Shown here: piece after piece, positions 17,842 to 27,743 of the stretch
How the letters are laid out: each line of letters starts with the position of its first letter
How positions within the stretch are numbered: the stretch's first letter is position 1
Origin: Clostridiales bacterium
Lineage (GTDB): Bacteria > Bacillota_A > Clostridia > Saccharofermentanales > Saccharofermentanaceae
DNA length: 64,000 bases
Assembly: GCA_024695545.1 (NCBI GenBank)
Contig: JAILHZ010000052.1
Span: 53,588-117,587 of the forward strand
Reading direction: 5' to 3'
Program-made: the position numbers and the translations under genes
The notes under the pieces: model-generated
What the model saw: only the letters and a program-made list of their open reading frames with translations
Told to the model about the DNA's origin: nothing
Databases searched by the model: none

Positions 17842-19740
17842 ATGGGAATGGGTGGTCCGGGACCGATGAGAATGGGTCCCCGTGGTTTTCTGACTGAGGA
17901 AGAAAAGAAAAATAAGCCGAAGGTGGATAAGAAACTCCTGAAGCGTATCGCATCTTACATGAAGCCGTATAAGCTTCAGTTCGCGCTTGTTATCTTCTCG
18001 ATATTATTGTCTGCAGTCGTCGGACTTTTCCCGTCGATCATCACCGGTATGATCGTGGATAAAGCCCTTCTCGGAGACGATATGGGGCTTCTGATCAAGC
18101 TCCTGCTTGCTGCTTTTGCCGCACTGACCGTATCGCAGGTCATCAGTGTCGTCGAGAGTTACATCAATGCCTGGATCTCGCAGCGCATCATCTTCGATAT
18201 GAAAAACGAGATGTACCGGCATCTGCAGTGGATGCCGCACAGTTTCTTTACTACGGAGAAGCAGGGCGATATCATCACCAGAATGAATACGGATATCTCC
18301 GGTGTAAGCTCTGTAATTTCAAACACTCTGTCGAGCTGTGTCAACAATTTTGCGACCGTAATCACGACTTTGATCGCACTCTTTACCATGAGTATCCCAC
18401 TGGCGCTTGTCGGTATCATGATTATTCCGCTTCTGATCCTTCCGACCCGGAATGTCGGCCAGAACCGGTATAAGCTCCTGACGAAGACGCAGGAAAAGAA
18501 TGATGAACTGAACCAGGTGATAAATGAGACGCTCTCTGTTTCAGGTTCGATGCTCGTAAAGCTCTTTACCCGTGAAGAGAAGGAATATGAGAATTTTGTG
18601 GAAGTCAATGAGCAGGTTACCAAGCTCTCCCTCAAGGAACAGAGAAGCGGTAAGTGGTTCCGTGTTATGATGGGTATGTTTACTCAGGTCGGACCGCTTC
18701 TGATCTACTTTGCCGGTGGTGTCTGTCTGATCAAAAAGTACGATACGAACCTGACTGTCGGTGTTGTTACAGCTACAGTTGCCTTGATCAACCGCCTGTA
18801 CCGTCCGGTCGAATCCCTCATGAATCTGGGCGTCGACTTTACACGTTCACTGGCACTGTTTACACGTATCTTCGATTACTTCGACCGTGAGAATCCGCTT
18901 GTGTCTCCCGAAAACGGTGTGAAGCCGGATGTCACGAACAAGGATATCGTTTATGATCATGTACGATTCTCCTATACTCCGGAAAAAGAACTGCTGACCG
19001 ATGTGTCGTTTACGGTTCCGGGTGGTAAAATGTACGCTATTGTCGGACCTTCCGGCTCCGGTAAGTCCACGGTCGTGAACTTTATCCCGCGTCTTTATGA
19101 TGTTGAAGAAGGAAGCGTAAAGATCGCAGGTGAAGACGTCCGTGACTTTGATCTGACTTACCTTCGCCAGCAGATCGGTGTGGTTACCCAGGATACCTAT
19201 CTTTTCAATGGTACGATCAAGGAAAACCTTCTCTACGCCAAGGATGATGCTACGGATGAGGAGATCGAAAAGGCATGTAAGATCGCGAGCATCCATGACT
19301 TTATCGTCAAACAGCCCGATGGATATAACACCATGGTCGGTAACCGCGGACTTAAGCTCTCCGGCGGTGAAAAGCAGCGTTTGAGTATCGCAAGAGTTAT
19401 TCTCAAAGATCCGAAAATCCTGATCCTTGACGAGGCCACGAGTGCACTTGACTCCATCTCCGAAAATGCGATCTCCGAGGCGCTGGAAGTTCTTATGAAG
19501 AATCGTACATCCATCGTTATTGCGCACAGACTGTCGACTATTATGAAGGCAGAGAAGATCGTGGTTATCGCGGACGGCCAGGTGGCTGAACTCGGTACGC
19601 ATCAGGAACTTCTCGAAAAGAACGGTATTTACAGGGATCTCTATGAGACACAGTTCCGTCAGGTCCTTGACATGCAGGGGCTGGAAGAAAAGGAACTCGA
19701 ATGGGAAGAGAAAAAGATGATCCAGAATGACGTCTACTGA
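17842..19740 (+). CDS. ABC exporter half-transporter (fused permease and ATPase)
   Basis: A 632-residue type IV exporter of the MsbA/LmrA/BmrA class, working as a dimer. A Gly/Met-rich lead (MGMGGPGPMRMGPRG) is followed by six TM segments between about 50 and 340, with the family marker SFFTTEKQGDIITRMNTD. The nucleotide-binding domain has Walker A GPSGSGKST, the Q-loop (VTQDTYLFNGTI), signature LSGGEKQRL, Walker B ILILDEATSALD and switch His (IAHRLST). All catalytic residues are present. Homologues export lipids or hydrophobic drugs; the substrate here is unknown. Because this subunit can form a homodimer, no partner is needed. Confidence 0.93.
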   Translation: MGMGGPGPMRMGPRGFLTEEEKKNKPKVDKKLLKRIASYMKPYKLQFALVIFSILLSAVVGLFPSIITGMIVDKALLGDDMGLLIKLLLAAFAALTVSQVISVVESYINAWISQRIIFDMKNEMYRHLQWMPHSFFTTEKQGDIITRMNTDISGVSSVISNTLSSCVNNFATVITTLIALFTMSIPLALVGIMIIPLLILPTRNVGQNRYKLLTKTQEKNDELNQVINETLSVSGSMLVKLFTREEKEYENFVEVNEQVTKLSLKEQRSGKWFRVMMGMFTQVGPLLIYFAGGVCLIKKYDTNLTVGVVTATVALINRLYRPVESLMNLGVDFTRSLALFTRIFDYFDRENPLVSPENGVKPDVTNKDIVYDHVRFSYTPEKELLTDVSFTVPGGKMYAIVGPSGSGKSTVVNFIPRLYDVEEGSVKIAGEDVRDFDLTYLRQQIGVVTQDTYLFNGTIKENLLYAKDDATDEEIEKACKIASIHDFIVKQPDGYNTMVGNRGLKLSGGEKQRLSIARVILKDPKILILDEATSALDSISENAISEALEVLMKNRTSIVIAHRLSTIMKAEKIVVIADGQVAELGTHQELLEKNGIYRDLYETQFRQVLDMQGLEEKELEWEEKKMIQNDVY

Positions 19741-19799
19741 TTTGTGGTAGTATAAGTTCTGGAATTACGAATCAGGATGATGAAACGAGGTAAATGTTT

Positions 19800-20078
19800 A
19801 TGAATATGGGAATTCTTCTTCCGGTAATGGTTTTTATTTCTTTTTTGTTAGTCACGCCGGTCATGGCATTTTCAGTCAAGCAAAAGAGTCAGAAGGCATT
19901 CAAATTTATGTTTATCAGCGGTGCTGTTTTTGCCGTTCTTGGTATGGTTCTTATGATTTTTGCAATCATCTTTAAAGGTGAACCTTTGATTGTATTTGCA
20001 GTTTCCTGTATGGCCCTTCTGATGCTTCATCTCTTAGCAACGTTTAAGATCCTTGATATAGCGGCCCATACGAAATAA
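19800..20078 (+). CDS. Small membrane protein, unknown
   Basis: A 92-residue protein with three hydrophobic segments (about residues 4-25, 38-60 and 64-84). ATG 19800 is preferred over 19794 because GAGG (19787-19790) then lies 9 bases upstream; spacing to 19794 would be only 3. It lies 59 bp after the ABC exporter and ends before a bidirectional terminator. No family recognised. Confidence 0.65.
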   Translation: MNMGILLPVMVFISFLLVTPVMAFSVKQKSQKAFKFMFISGAVFAVLGMVLMIFAIIFKGEPLIVFAVSCMALLMLHLLATFKILDIAAHTK

Positions 20079-20110
20079 CGCAGCGTGGTTTTCCGATAGA
20101 TACAGAAATA

Positions 20111-20136
20111 AAAAGGCGCCGGTTAAAGCGCCTTTT
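20111..20136. terminator. Bidirectional terminator between convergent genes
   Basis: AAAAGGCGC (20111-20119) pairs exactly with GCGCCTTTT (20128-20136). It has A-rich and T-rich flanks, so it can act for the small membrane protein gene (plus) and ychF (minus). Confidence 0.8.
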
Positions 20137-20158
20137 GCTTTGCTGATTATTGTAAAGA

Positions 20159-21250
20159 TTAGACGTTGAATCGGAAGAGAACAACGTCTCCGTCCTTCAT
20201 AACGTATTCTTTACCCTCAGAGCGGACAAGACCTTTTTCTTTTGCAGCGGTATATGTGCCGCATGCCATAAGATCATCGAAGGCAACAACCTCCGCGCGA
20301 ATAAATCCGCGCTCGAAATCCGAGTGGATCTTACCGGCAGCCTGAGGAGCCTTGGTGCCGTTCTTGATCGTCCATGCACGTACTTCCTGCGGACCCGCCG
20401 TCAGGTAGGAGATAAGACCTAAGAGTTTATAGCTTGCCTGGATCATCTTATCGAGACCGGACTGGGAAAGACCGAGCTCCTCAAGGAACATTGCCTTTTC
20501 TTCAGGATCGAGCATAGCGATCTCTTCTTCGATCTTCGCAGAGATAACAACACATTCCTCGCCGGAACGTGCGGCAATCTCCTGAACTGTTTTTACATAT
20601 TCGATGTCCGGGTTGGAAATATCACTCTCAGCAATGTTCGCAACATAGAGAACAGGCTTCAGAGAGAGAAGAGCAAGGTCCTTAACGAATTCCATCTCTT
20701 CTTCATCAAAAGTAAGGGAGCGAGCCGGTTTTTCTTCCTCGAGAGTCTTAGCGATCTTCTCATAGCAGTCGAGTTCCGCCTGAAACTTCTTGTCGCCGCC
20801 CTTCATCATCTTTCTGACCTTGTCGAGTCGGCGGTCCATATATTCCATGTCAGAGAGGATCAGCTCAAGTTCGATGGTTTCAATATCACGCTTCGGGTTT
20901 GCACCGCCATCAACATGTACAACATTGGAATCGTCAAAACAGCGGACAACGTGCACGATAGCGTCTACTTCACGGATATTTGCCAGAAACTTGTTTCCAA
21001 GACCTTCACCCTTGCTTGCGCCGCGGACAAGACCTGCGATATCAACGAATTCGATAACTGCCGGAGTATACTTCTCCGGATTATACATCTTTGCCAGTTC
21101 ATCAAGACGGCTGTCCGGAACAGAAACAACACCGACATTCGGTTCGATTGTGCAGAAAGGATAGTTCGCGGACTCCGCGCCTGCCTTTGTGATTGCATTA
21201 AAAAGTGTACTTTTGCCGACGTTCGGCAGACCAACGATACCCAGTTTCAT
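20159..21250 (-). CDS. ychF: Redox-regulated ATPase YchF (OLA1 family)
   Basis: A 363-residue Obg-related P-loop protein that prefers ATP and associates with ribosomes. It opens MKLGIVGLPNVGKSTLFNAIT (G1), with DIAGLV (G3) at about 68-73 and NIAES in place of the NKxD G4 motif, which explains ATP preference in this family. A coiled-coil insertion (about 130-200) and a C-terminal TGS domain (LTAGPQEVRAWTI, then VMKDGDVVLFRFNV) complete the family layout. Length is standard. It is monocistronic on the minus strand. Confidence 0.95.
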   Translation of the reverse strand: MKLGIVGLPNVGKSTLFNAITKAGAESANYPFCTIEPNVGVVSVPDSRLDELAKMYNPEKYTPAVIEFVDIAGLVRGASKGEGLGNKFLANIREVDAIVHVVRCFDDSNVVHVDGGANPKRDIETIELELILSDMEYMDRRLDKVRKMMKGGDKKFQAELDCYEKIAKTLEEEKPARSLTFDEEEMEFVKDLALLSLKPVLYVANIAESDISNPDIEYVKTVQEIAARSGEECVVISAKIEEEIAMLDPEEKAMFLEELGLSQSGLDKMIQASYKLLGLISYLTAGPQEVRAWTIKNGTKAPQAAGKIHSDFERGFIRAEVVAFDDLMACGTYTAAKEKGLVRSEGKEYVMKDGDVVLFRFNV

Positions 21251-21299
21251 GAAATGACCTCATCTCTATATATTTAGATTTATATATCAACAACGCCAT

Positions 21300-21308
21300 A
21301 TTATAGCA
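21300..21308 (-). promoter_or_regulatory. Extended -10 promoter of ychF
   Basis: On the minus strand TGC directly precedes TATAAT (21305-21300), 50 bp upstream of the ychF start. No strong -35 is visible. Confidence 0.45.
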
Positions 21309-21403
21309 CATTTCGTACTTTTGTCGTCTTTTGTCGAAAAAATCGTGAGATATACAAAATTGAAAATAGTAGAATGGCATAAATCTTATGCGGGAGGTGC
21401 AAT

Positions 21404-23002
21404 ATGTCGGCCGTACAAGCTCGTAATGCGAGAGTGAAAACACTTTATCTTCAAGGCCTTGAAGGAATGGAAGCAGAAGTGGAAGCCTCGATATTCCCGG
21501 GACTTCCGAGTTTTGAGGTCGTTGGTCTCGGAGATTCCTCAATCCGTGAAGCAAAAGAACGGGTCCGCGCCAGTATACGTTCCTGCGGATTTACCTTCCC
21601 GAACCAGCGTCTTCTCGTAAACATTTCACCGGCGTATCTTCATAAGTCCGGCTCGTCTTTCGATCTAGCCATTGCAATGGCGATCCTTCTTGCTTCCGGA
21701 CAGATAACCGAGGGACGGAAGAAGATTGTAATCTACGGAGAACTGTCTCTGGTTGGGGAGGTGCGAGCGGTTCCGGGAAGCATATCGCGTCTTCTTTGTC
21801 TGGAAAAAGATAAGGAGACTACCTGTATTATTCCTGAAAAGGACCTGGATGAGGCACGCCTTCTGGGTGTTGATGCAATTGGCGTAAACTCTCTGATGCA
21901 AGCTGTATCTGTTGTTTCCGGGATCCTTGAAATGGCAGAATTATCGCATACGTTCATTTCTGAGCAGACTCTTCCTGAACCATCTGTGGATATTTCATCA
22001 TTGCGAGGACAGCCTGAAGCAATACGTGCTGTCACACTTGCTGCTGCAGGTTTTCATAATGTCCTGCTTGTCGGATCCCCGGGCACGGGGAAGTCTCTTT
22101 CCGCAAGGATCCTTCAGGGGATACTCCCACCTCTTACAAAGAGTGAGAAGATCGAGCTGCTTCGTGTCGAAAGCGCGCTTTCCGTCTTAACAAAGGAGAA
22201 TATCTCATCCAGAGAGCGTCCTTTCCGATATGTTCATTATACTTGTACACCTTCCGCTATGGTTGGCGGTGGCAGGAATGCCATACCCGGCGAGATTTCC
22301 CGTGCGTTGAACGGTATTCTATTTCTGGATGAGATGCCGGAATTCTCACCGCAGGTTCTGGACCTTCTAAGAGTTCCGATCGAGACCGGAGAGATGAAAG
22401 TGTCGAGAAATAATTCAACCAACATTTTTCCGGCAAGATTTATGCTTGTCGGTGCGATGAATCCCTGCCGATGCGGGAAATGTATAGATTCACCCTCCGA
22501 GTGTACCTGTTCTCCGTCTATGATCTCTTCTTATCAGAGAAAGGTAAGCGGTGCACTCCTTGACCGGATGGATATCTATTGTTATTTAAGCCATATTTCA
22601 GAGAAGTCTCTTCTTGAGACGATGAAGGGTGACTTTACTCCGGAAAGTGTACTCTGGAGAGAAAGAATCGAATCAATATGGGAGAGACAATACGAACGAT
22701 GTAAAGAGGCAGGGATCAAGCCAGTCCGTAACGGAGAATGTCGAGAAGGAAATCTTGGTGAGATATTCAGGCTTGGTGAGAAGGAGATGGGATATGCAGC
22801 AATGATTGCACATCGGCTGCAACTCTCAGTCCGCGGTCTTCAGCGGATGGTCCGTCTTTCGCGCACAATAGCCGATATGGATGAAGAGAAAGATGTTAAG
22901 TGTGAACACATCATAGAAGCTGTTTCTTTCCGGCTTCCGAAGTGGGGCGAGCGGACAGAGCAGGGAAAGGAGCCTCTTCATGAAAGATGTACGTTCAGGT
23001 GA
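21404..23002 (+). CDS. comM: YifB/ComM-family Mg-chelatase-like AAA+ ATPase
   Basis: A 532-residue AAA+ protein. The N-terminal ChlI-like domain has LEGMEAEVEASIFPGLPSFEVVG in pattern. The ATPase core has Walker A GSPGTGKS, Walker B ILFLDEMPEF, and AMNPCRCGKC with a Cys cluster (CRCGKCIDS, then CTCSPS) that is conserved in YifB proteins. The C-terminal Mg_chelatase_C helix bundle ends the protein. ComM is a hexameric helicase promoting branch migration during natural transformation in Vibrio. Pairing with dprA, which it overlaps by 23 bp, supports a DNA-uptake or recombination role. Confidence 0.92.
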   Translation: MSAVQARNARVKTLYLQGLEGMEAEVEASIFPGLPSFEVVGLGDSSIREAKERVRASIRSCGFTFPNQRLLVNISPAYLHKSGSSFDLAIAMAILLASGQITEGRKKIVIYGELSLVGEVRAVPGSISRLLCLEKDKETTCIIPEKDLDEARLLGVDAIGVNSLMQAVSVVSGILEMAELSHTFISEQTLPEPSVDISSLRGQPEAIRAVTLAAAGFHNVLLVGSPGTGKSLSARILQGILPPLTKSEKIELLRVESALSVLTKENISSRERPFRYVHYTCTPSAMVGGGRNAIPGEISRALNGILFLDEMPEFSPQVLDLLRVPIETGEMKVSRNNSTNIFPARFMLVGAMNPCRCGKCIDSPSECTCSPSMISSYQRKVSGALLDRMDIYCYLSHISEKSLLETMKGDFTPESVLWRERIESIWERQYERCKEAGIKPVRNGECREGNLGEIFRLGEKEMGYAAMIAHRLQLSVRGLQRMVRLSRTIADMDEEKDVKCEHIIEAVSFRLPKWGERTEQGKEPLHERCTFR

Positions 23003-24149
23003 TCTTTTTTGTTCGATCCTTATGGCGAATAAGATAATGACCGGAAAACAGATCTATAAAGTAGTACAGGAGCAGGGACTGACTTCTCTCGATGAATTCT
23101 TTGAAAAACGTGAAGACATGCTTATCGAGGGGGGTTTGTCTCCGGATCAGGTCTTGAAGTGGTCTAAGTTCAAAGAGGCTCCGGTGATGAAGAATTTTGA
23201 AGAGTATAAGAAGTTTGTTATCAATCATCGGATCCGATCGGTGAATAAACTGGATGACGAATATCCGGAGTACATGGAATCTCTTCAGAATATGCCGCTG
23301 ATCATTTTCTACCGGGGGGATCTGTCTCTGCTGTCGAAAGATAAGACACGTGTCTGTATTGTTGGAACAAGGCGTCCATCCGCATATGGACGTCGCGTTA
23401 CGAGAGAGTTCGCCGGAACACTCGCTAAACATGATATGGTAATTGTGAGCGGGATGGCTCGCGGGGTCGATACCCGTGCCCATGAAGCCTGCCTGGAAGC
23501 GGGTGGAAAAACAATTGCTGTTATGCCCTGCGGCCTGGATAAGATATATCCGGCAGAGAACAGAGAACTGTTCGAAAATATAGAGAAAGAAGGACTTCTC
23601 ATATCGGAGCTTACACCCGGCACTGATCCGATACGGCAGTATTTTCCTGCCAGAAACAGAATCCTGTCGGCAATATCTGACTGTGTCCTGATCACAGAAG
23701 CAGGAAAGAACAGCGGGACACTGCATACCGCAAGTTTTGCCATTAATCAGGGGAAAGAGGTCTTTGCTGTTCCCAGCATTATCTATTCAGATACAGCAGA
23801 TGGCAATTTATCTCTTCTTAAAGACGGGGCGTCAATTGCCACGGAACCCGAAGATATCCTCGCTTATATGGCCAAAGCTGTCTTTTTCCGGGAACTTGAG
23901 GAGATCAAAGAGGAATACGATAGAAGGAAAATGGAAAAGAAGATTCGGGAAAACCCGGATCTTCTTACTTCAGAGGAGATCCAGAAGATAATCTATGAAC
24001 TTCTAAGCACCGAAGAACTCTCTACAGACGAGATCGTAAGGGAAAGCGGACTTCCGTACAGAGCGGTAGTTTCCGAGCTTGGAAAGATGGAAGTGGAAGG
24101 GAGGATCACGAAAGACCGGCAAAAATATGTTTTGACAATTCGCTTTTAA
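22980..24149 (+). CDS. dprA: DNA-processing protein DprA
   Basis: A 389-residue protein that loads RecA on incoming single-stranded DNA. Residues about 110-310 form the Rossmann-like DprA fold: VCIVGTRRPSAYGRR, VSGMARGVDTRAHEACL, MPCGLDKIYP, PARNRILSAIS and EAGKNSGTLHTASFA. An N-terminal helical region and a C-terminal winged-helix domain (about 325-389, LSTEELSTDEIVRESGLP) match the usual architecture. The start overlaps comM by 23 bp, so translation is probably coupled. A promoter for topA lies in its last codons. Confidence 0.95.
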   Translation: MKDVRSGDLFCSILMANKIMTGKQIYKVVQEQGLTSLDEFFEKREDMLIEGGLSPDQVLKWSKFKEAPVMKNFEEYKKFVINHRIRSVNKLDDEYPEYMESLQNMPLIIFYRGDLSLLSKDKTRVCIVGTRRPSAYGRRVTREFAGTLAKHDMVIVSGMARGVDTRAHEACLEAGGKTIAVMPCGLDKIYPAENRELFENIEKEGLLISELTPGTDPIRQYFPARNRILSAISDCVLITEAGKNSGTLHTASFAINQGKEVFAVPSIIYSDTADGNLSLLKDGASIATEPEDILAYMAKAVFFRELEEIKEEYDRRKMEKKIRENPDLLTSEEIQKIIYELLSTEELSTDEIVRESGLPYRAVVSELGKMEVEGRITKDRQKYVLTIRF

Positions 24150-24160
24150 TGAATTATATA
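24132..24160 (+). promoter_or_regulatory. Promoter of topA, partly inside dprA
   Basis: TTGACA (24132-24137), 17-bp spacer, TATATA (24155-24160). The -35 box lies in the last codons of dprA. The predicted start is about 34 bases before the topA ATG. Confidence 0.7.
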
Positions 24161-24200
24161 TAGATACTGTCAGAAAAAAACTACGGGAGAAGTATCAGGC

Positions 24201-26408
24201 ATGAGTAAAAACTTAGTGATAGTCGAGTCTCCGGCAAAGGCCAAGACCATCGGCAGATACTTGGGAAAAGAATATAAAATCGCAGCATCCGTCGGACATA
24301 TCCGCGATCTGCCTTCTTCAACGATGGGCGTTGATGTCCGTCATGATTTCCGCCCGACATACATAAATATGCGAGGCAAGGAGAAAGTCATCCGCGAATT
24401 GAAGGATCTGGCAGCCTCCTCTGATCGTATTTATATCGCAACCGACCCTGACCGCGAGGGAGAAGCAATTGCCTGGCATATCGCTAAGGTACTGAATATT
24501 GATTTGAACGATGATTGCCGTATCTCATTTAATGAAATTACAGAGAAAGCAATCAAGAATGCGATCATGTCGCCGAGAAAAATCGATATCGATCTTGTAA
24601 ATGCCCAGCAGGCACGCCGTGTTCTTGACCGTCTGGTAGGTTATGAACTCAGTCCGCTTCTTTGGAGCAAGGTCAGAAAGGGCCTTTCTGCAGGACGTGT
24701 ACAGTCTGTAGCAACCAAACTTGTAGTGGACAGAGAAAAAGAGATCGAAGCTTTTATTCCTGAAGAATACTGGAATATCAATGCGGAACTGTCACCGGTC
24801 GATACGAGCTTCCCGTTTAAAGCCAGATATCACGGTGAGAAGAAGAACGGAAAGATCGAAAAGGTAAAGATCGGCAGTAAAGAAGAGACGGATGCTCTTC
24901 TTGCGCGTATTTCTAATGGCAAGTATCTGGTCGATACTGTGAAAAAGGGAAGAAAACTGCGTCAGCCGTTTGCTCCGTTTACCACGAGTACTCTCCAGCA
25001 GGAAGCTTCCAGAAGAATCAGTTTTACTTCCAGAAAGACAATGAGCGTGGCTCAGCAGCTCTATGAAGGTGTGGAGATTGCCGGACAGGGCCAGGTCGCA
25101 CTTGTTTCCTATATCCGTACAGACTCTGTTCGTGTATCGGATGAGGCGATGACAGCTGCAAGACGCCTGATTTCCGAAAAGTATGGTGAGAAGTTCCTTC
25201 CGAAGTCTCCCAGAAAGTACGCAAATAAGAATTCCGCACAGGATGCGCACGAGGCAATCCGTCCGGCCCACTTTGAACTGGATCCGGAATCTATCCGTAC
25301 ATCCCTGAGTGTTGACCAGTACAGACTTTATAAACTGATCTGGGACCGTTTTCTGGCATCTCAGATGGCTTCTGCCGAAGTAGATACGGTTTCTCTTGAT
25401 GTCATCTGCCAGAGTTCGATTTTCCGTGCTCAGGGCGAAACGATCAAGTTCCAGGGTTTCCTGGCGGCTTATGCGGATATTGCTGACGAGAATACCGATG
25501 ATGAGAAGAACGTAAAGGCGAAGCTTCCGGAGTTGACGGATGGTCAGGCGCTAGATCTTCTGGATATTAAGTCCGAACAGAAGTTTACACTTCCGCCGGC
25601 TAGATATACCGAAGCAACACTTATCAAGACACTTGAAGAGAAGGGTATCGGCCGTCCTTCCACATATGCGCCGACGATCTCTACGATTCTCGAGAGAAAT
25701 TACATTGATAAGAAGGGTAAGATCATCTATCCGACAGACCTCGGTAAAGTTGTTACACTTCTTCTTTCTGAAAACTTTACGGAGATCGTTGATGTTTCTT
25801 TTACCGCTGACATGGAGTCTAAGCTCGATGAGATCGAAGTCGGTAAGAAGGACTGGGTCAAGGTTCTCGGTGAGTTCTATCCGTCTTTCCATGAACTGAT
25901 CGTTAAGGCCGGTTCGGCTGTGTCTAAGGTTAAGATGGAAGAAAAGCAGACCGGCGAGAAGTGCCCGGAGTGCGGCGGAGATCTTATTATCAAAGAAGGC
26001 CGTTTCGGTCAGTTTGTTGCATGTTCACATTTCCCGGAGTGTAAGTTCACCAGAAATGTAGAGGTGACGGTAAAGGGTTCCTGCCCGCTTTGCGGATCCG
26101 GACTTGTTTCCCATCGCTCTAACAAGTATAAAGGCCGCGTATTCTATACCTGCGACAAGAAGGGATCTGATGCCGAGTGCGGCTTTATCAGCTGGTATCT
26201 CCCGGTTGAGGGTCAGAAGTGTGATACCTGCGGAAGCTATATGGTGTGGAAGCGTTTCCGTGGCCGTGCGTATCCCAAGTGCGCGAACCCGGAATGCCCG
26301 AAGAATACTGCGAAGAAGTCCTCTAAGACTGATGATGACGAGAAGCCGTCGGCAAAAGAAAAGAAGAGCAGCCGTAAAAAGTCTGCTGCCAATACGGAAG
26401 AGGCATAA
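24201..26408 (+). CDS. topA: DNA topoisomerase I (type IA)
   Basis: A 735-residue enzyme relaxing negative supercoils. The Toprim domain opens NLVIVESPAKAKTIGRYLG and has TDPDREGEAIAWHI with the acidic metal ligands. The catalytic tyrosine is Tyr304 in VSYIRTDSVRVS. The C-terminus carries three zinc-ribbon repeats: CPECGG...CSHFPEC, CPLCGS...CDKKGSDAEC, and CDTCGS...CANPEC. A Lys/Ser-rich tail ends the protein. Three ribbons with all Cys kept is the usual Gram-positive form. Confidence is very high. Confidence 0.98.
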   Translation: MSKNLVIVESPAKAKTIGRYLGKEYKIAASVGHIRDLPSSTMGVDVRHDFRPTYINMRGKEKVIRELKDLAASSDRIYIATDPDREGEAIAWHIAKVLNIDLNDDCRISFNEITEKAIKNAIMSPRKIDIDLVNAQQARRVLDRLVGYELSPLLWSKVRKGLSAGRVQSVATKLVVDREKEIEAFIPEEYWNINAELSPVDTSFPFKARYHGEKKNGKIEKVKIGSKEETDALLARISNGKYLVDTVKKGRKLRQPFAPFTTSTLQQEASRRISFTSRKTMSVAQQLYEGVEIAGQGQVALVSYIRTDSVRVSDEAMTAARRLISEKYGEKFLPKSPRKYANKNSAQDAHEAIRPAHFELDPESIRTSLSVDQYRLYKLIWDRFLASQMASAEVDTVSLDVICQSSIFRAQGETIKFQGFLAAYADIADENTDDEKNVKAKLPELTDGQALDLLDIKSEQKFTLPPARYTEATLIKTLEEKGIGRPSTYAPTISTILERNYIDKKGKIIYPTDLGKVVTLLLSENFTEIVDVSFTADMESKLDEIEVGKKDWVKVLGEFYPSFHELIVKAGSAVSKVKMEEKQTGEKCPECGGDLIIKEGRFGQFVACSHFPECKFTRNVEVTVKGSCPLCGSGLVSHRSNKYKGRVFYTCDKKGSDAECGFISWYLPVEGQKCDTCGSYMVWKRFRGRAYPKCANPECPKNTAKKSSKTDDDEKPSAKEKKSSRKKSAANTEEA

Positions 26409-26411
26409 TAT

Positions 26412-27743
26412 ATGAATCAGCCCCGTATTACGATCATCGGCGCAGGTCTTGCGGGATCGGAAGCTGCTTATCAGGCTTCGCGTCTCGGCGTAAAAGTCCG
26501 TCTCTATGAGATGAAACCTATTAGAAAGAGTCCTGCACATCACAGTGAAGGCTTTGCCGAACTGGTCTGCAGCAATTCACTTCGTTCTAATCAGCTGGAA
26601 AACGGTGTCGGTCTTTTAAAGGAAGAATTACGTATGCTCGGATCCCTGATTATGAAATCTGCGGATCTGAGTCAGGTTCCTGCAGGGGGAGCGCTTGCTG
26701 TTGATCGTGACGAGTTTTCCGGATATATCACGGATAAGATTCTCAGTAATCCGAATATTGAGGTGATCTATGATGAGATCCGCAGTATTCCGGATGATGG
26801 AATTGTTGTCATTGCAACCGGGCCTTTGACAGATGGTGATCTGTACGACAGCATCATGGATAAGATCGGTCATCAGGATATGCATTTTTTCGATGCGGCA
26901 GCGCCAATAGTAACCGAAGCGAGTATCGACAGATCGATCTGTTTTGCCATGTCCCGTTATGGAAAAGGCGGGGATGATTATCTTAACTGCCCGATGAATG
27001 AAGAAGAATACCGACGTTTCTATGATGCTCTTGTGAATGCAGAACTTGCGGATGTAAAGGGCTTTGATAAAGAGACTGTATTTGAAGGCTGCATGCCGAT
27101 TGAGACAATGGCAAAACGCGGATACGATACGATGCGTTTCGGTCCTCTGAAACCTGTGGGACTTATCGATCCGAGAACAGGTGAGGAACCTTATGCATGT
27201 GTCCAGCTCCGTCAGGATGACAGAAGTGCCTCGATCTATAATATTGTAGGCTTCCAGACAAGGTTGAAGTTTCCGGAGCAGAAGAGGGTCTTCCAGATGA
27301 TCCCGGGACTTCAGAATGCCGAGTTTGCCAGACTTGGTGTTATGCACCGTAATACCTATATCGAATCGCCGAAACTTCTTGACTCGACGTACCGTATGAC
27401 GGATGATAAGAATGTCTGGTTTGCAGGGCAGATCACCGGTGTGGAAGGTTATGTAGAGTCTACCGCATCAGGTTATCTTGCAGGATATTATGCCGCACTC
27501 AGTGCGCTTGGAAAATCCAGCCCGGTTTCTTTTTCTGCAGATACAATGATCGGAGCGATGGCATCGTACGTTTCCGATCCTTCGGTGAAACACTTTGCAC
27601 CGATGAATGCTAACTTCGGTCTTGTGGCACCTCTTGGCTACAAGGTCAAAGGAAAGAAGAAGGAAAAGAACCTGGCTTATGCGGAACGCGCTCTTGCGCA
27701 GATCCGCGAGAATTTGAAAATCATGGAGATTCTTTGGAGATGA
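26412..27743 (+). CDS. trmFO: Methylenetetrahydrofolate-dependent tRNA (uracil-54-C5)-methyltransferase
   Basis: A 443-residue flavoprotein that makes ribothymidine at U54 of tRNA using methylene-tetrahydrofolate and reduced FAD. FAD-binding GAGLAGSEAA is at residues about 10-19. CSNSLRSNQLENGVGLLKEE holds one conserved Cys, and FEGCMPIETMAKRG holds the methyl-transfer Cys. The C-terminal GQITGVEGYVESTASG is typical of GidA/TrmFO proteins. topA followed by trmFO is the standard Firmicutes order; the gap here is only 3 bp. Its stop overlaps the next ATG. Confidence 0.96.
   Translation: MNQPRITIIGAGLAGSEAAYQASRLGVKVRLYEMKPIRKSPAHHSEGFAELVCSNSLRSNQLENGVGLLKEELRMLGSLIMKSADLSQVPAGGALAVDRDEFSGYITDKILSNPNIEVIYDEIRSIPDDGIVVIATGPLTDGDLYDSIMDKIGHQDMHFFDAAAPIVTEASIDRSICFAMSRYGKGGDDYLNCPMNEEEYRRFYDALVNAELADVKGFDKETVFEGCMPIETMAKRGYDTMRFGPLKPVGLIDPRTGEEPYACVQLRQDDRSASIYNIVGFQTRLKFPEQKRVFQMIPGLQNAEFARLGVMHRNTYIESPKLLDSTYRMTDDKNVWFAGQITGVEGYVESTASGYLAGYYAALSALGKSSPVSFSADTMIGAMASYVSDPSVKHFAPMNANFGLVAPLGYKVKGKKKEKNLAYAERALAQIRENLKIMEILWR

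Noticed and set aside
21321..21338. Direct repeat TTTGTCG, 10 bp apart, before comM
   Set aside because: Only two short units in AT-rich sequence; too little to call a regulator site.
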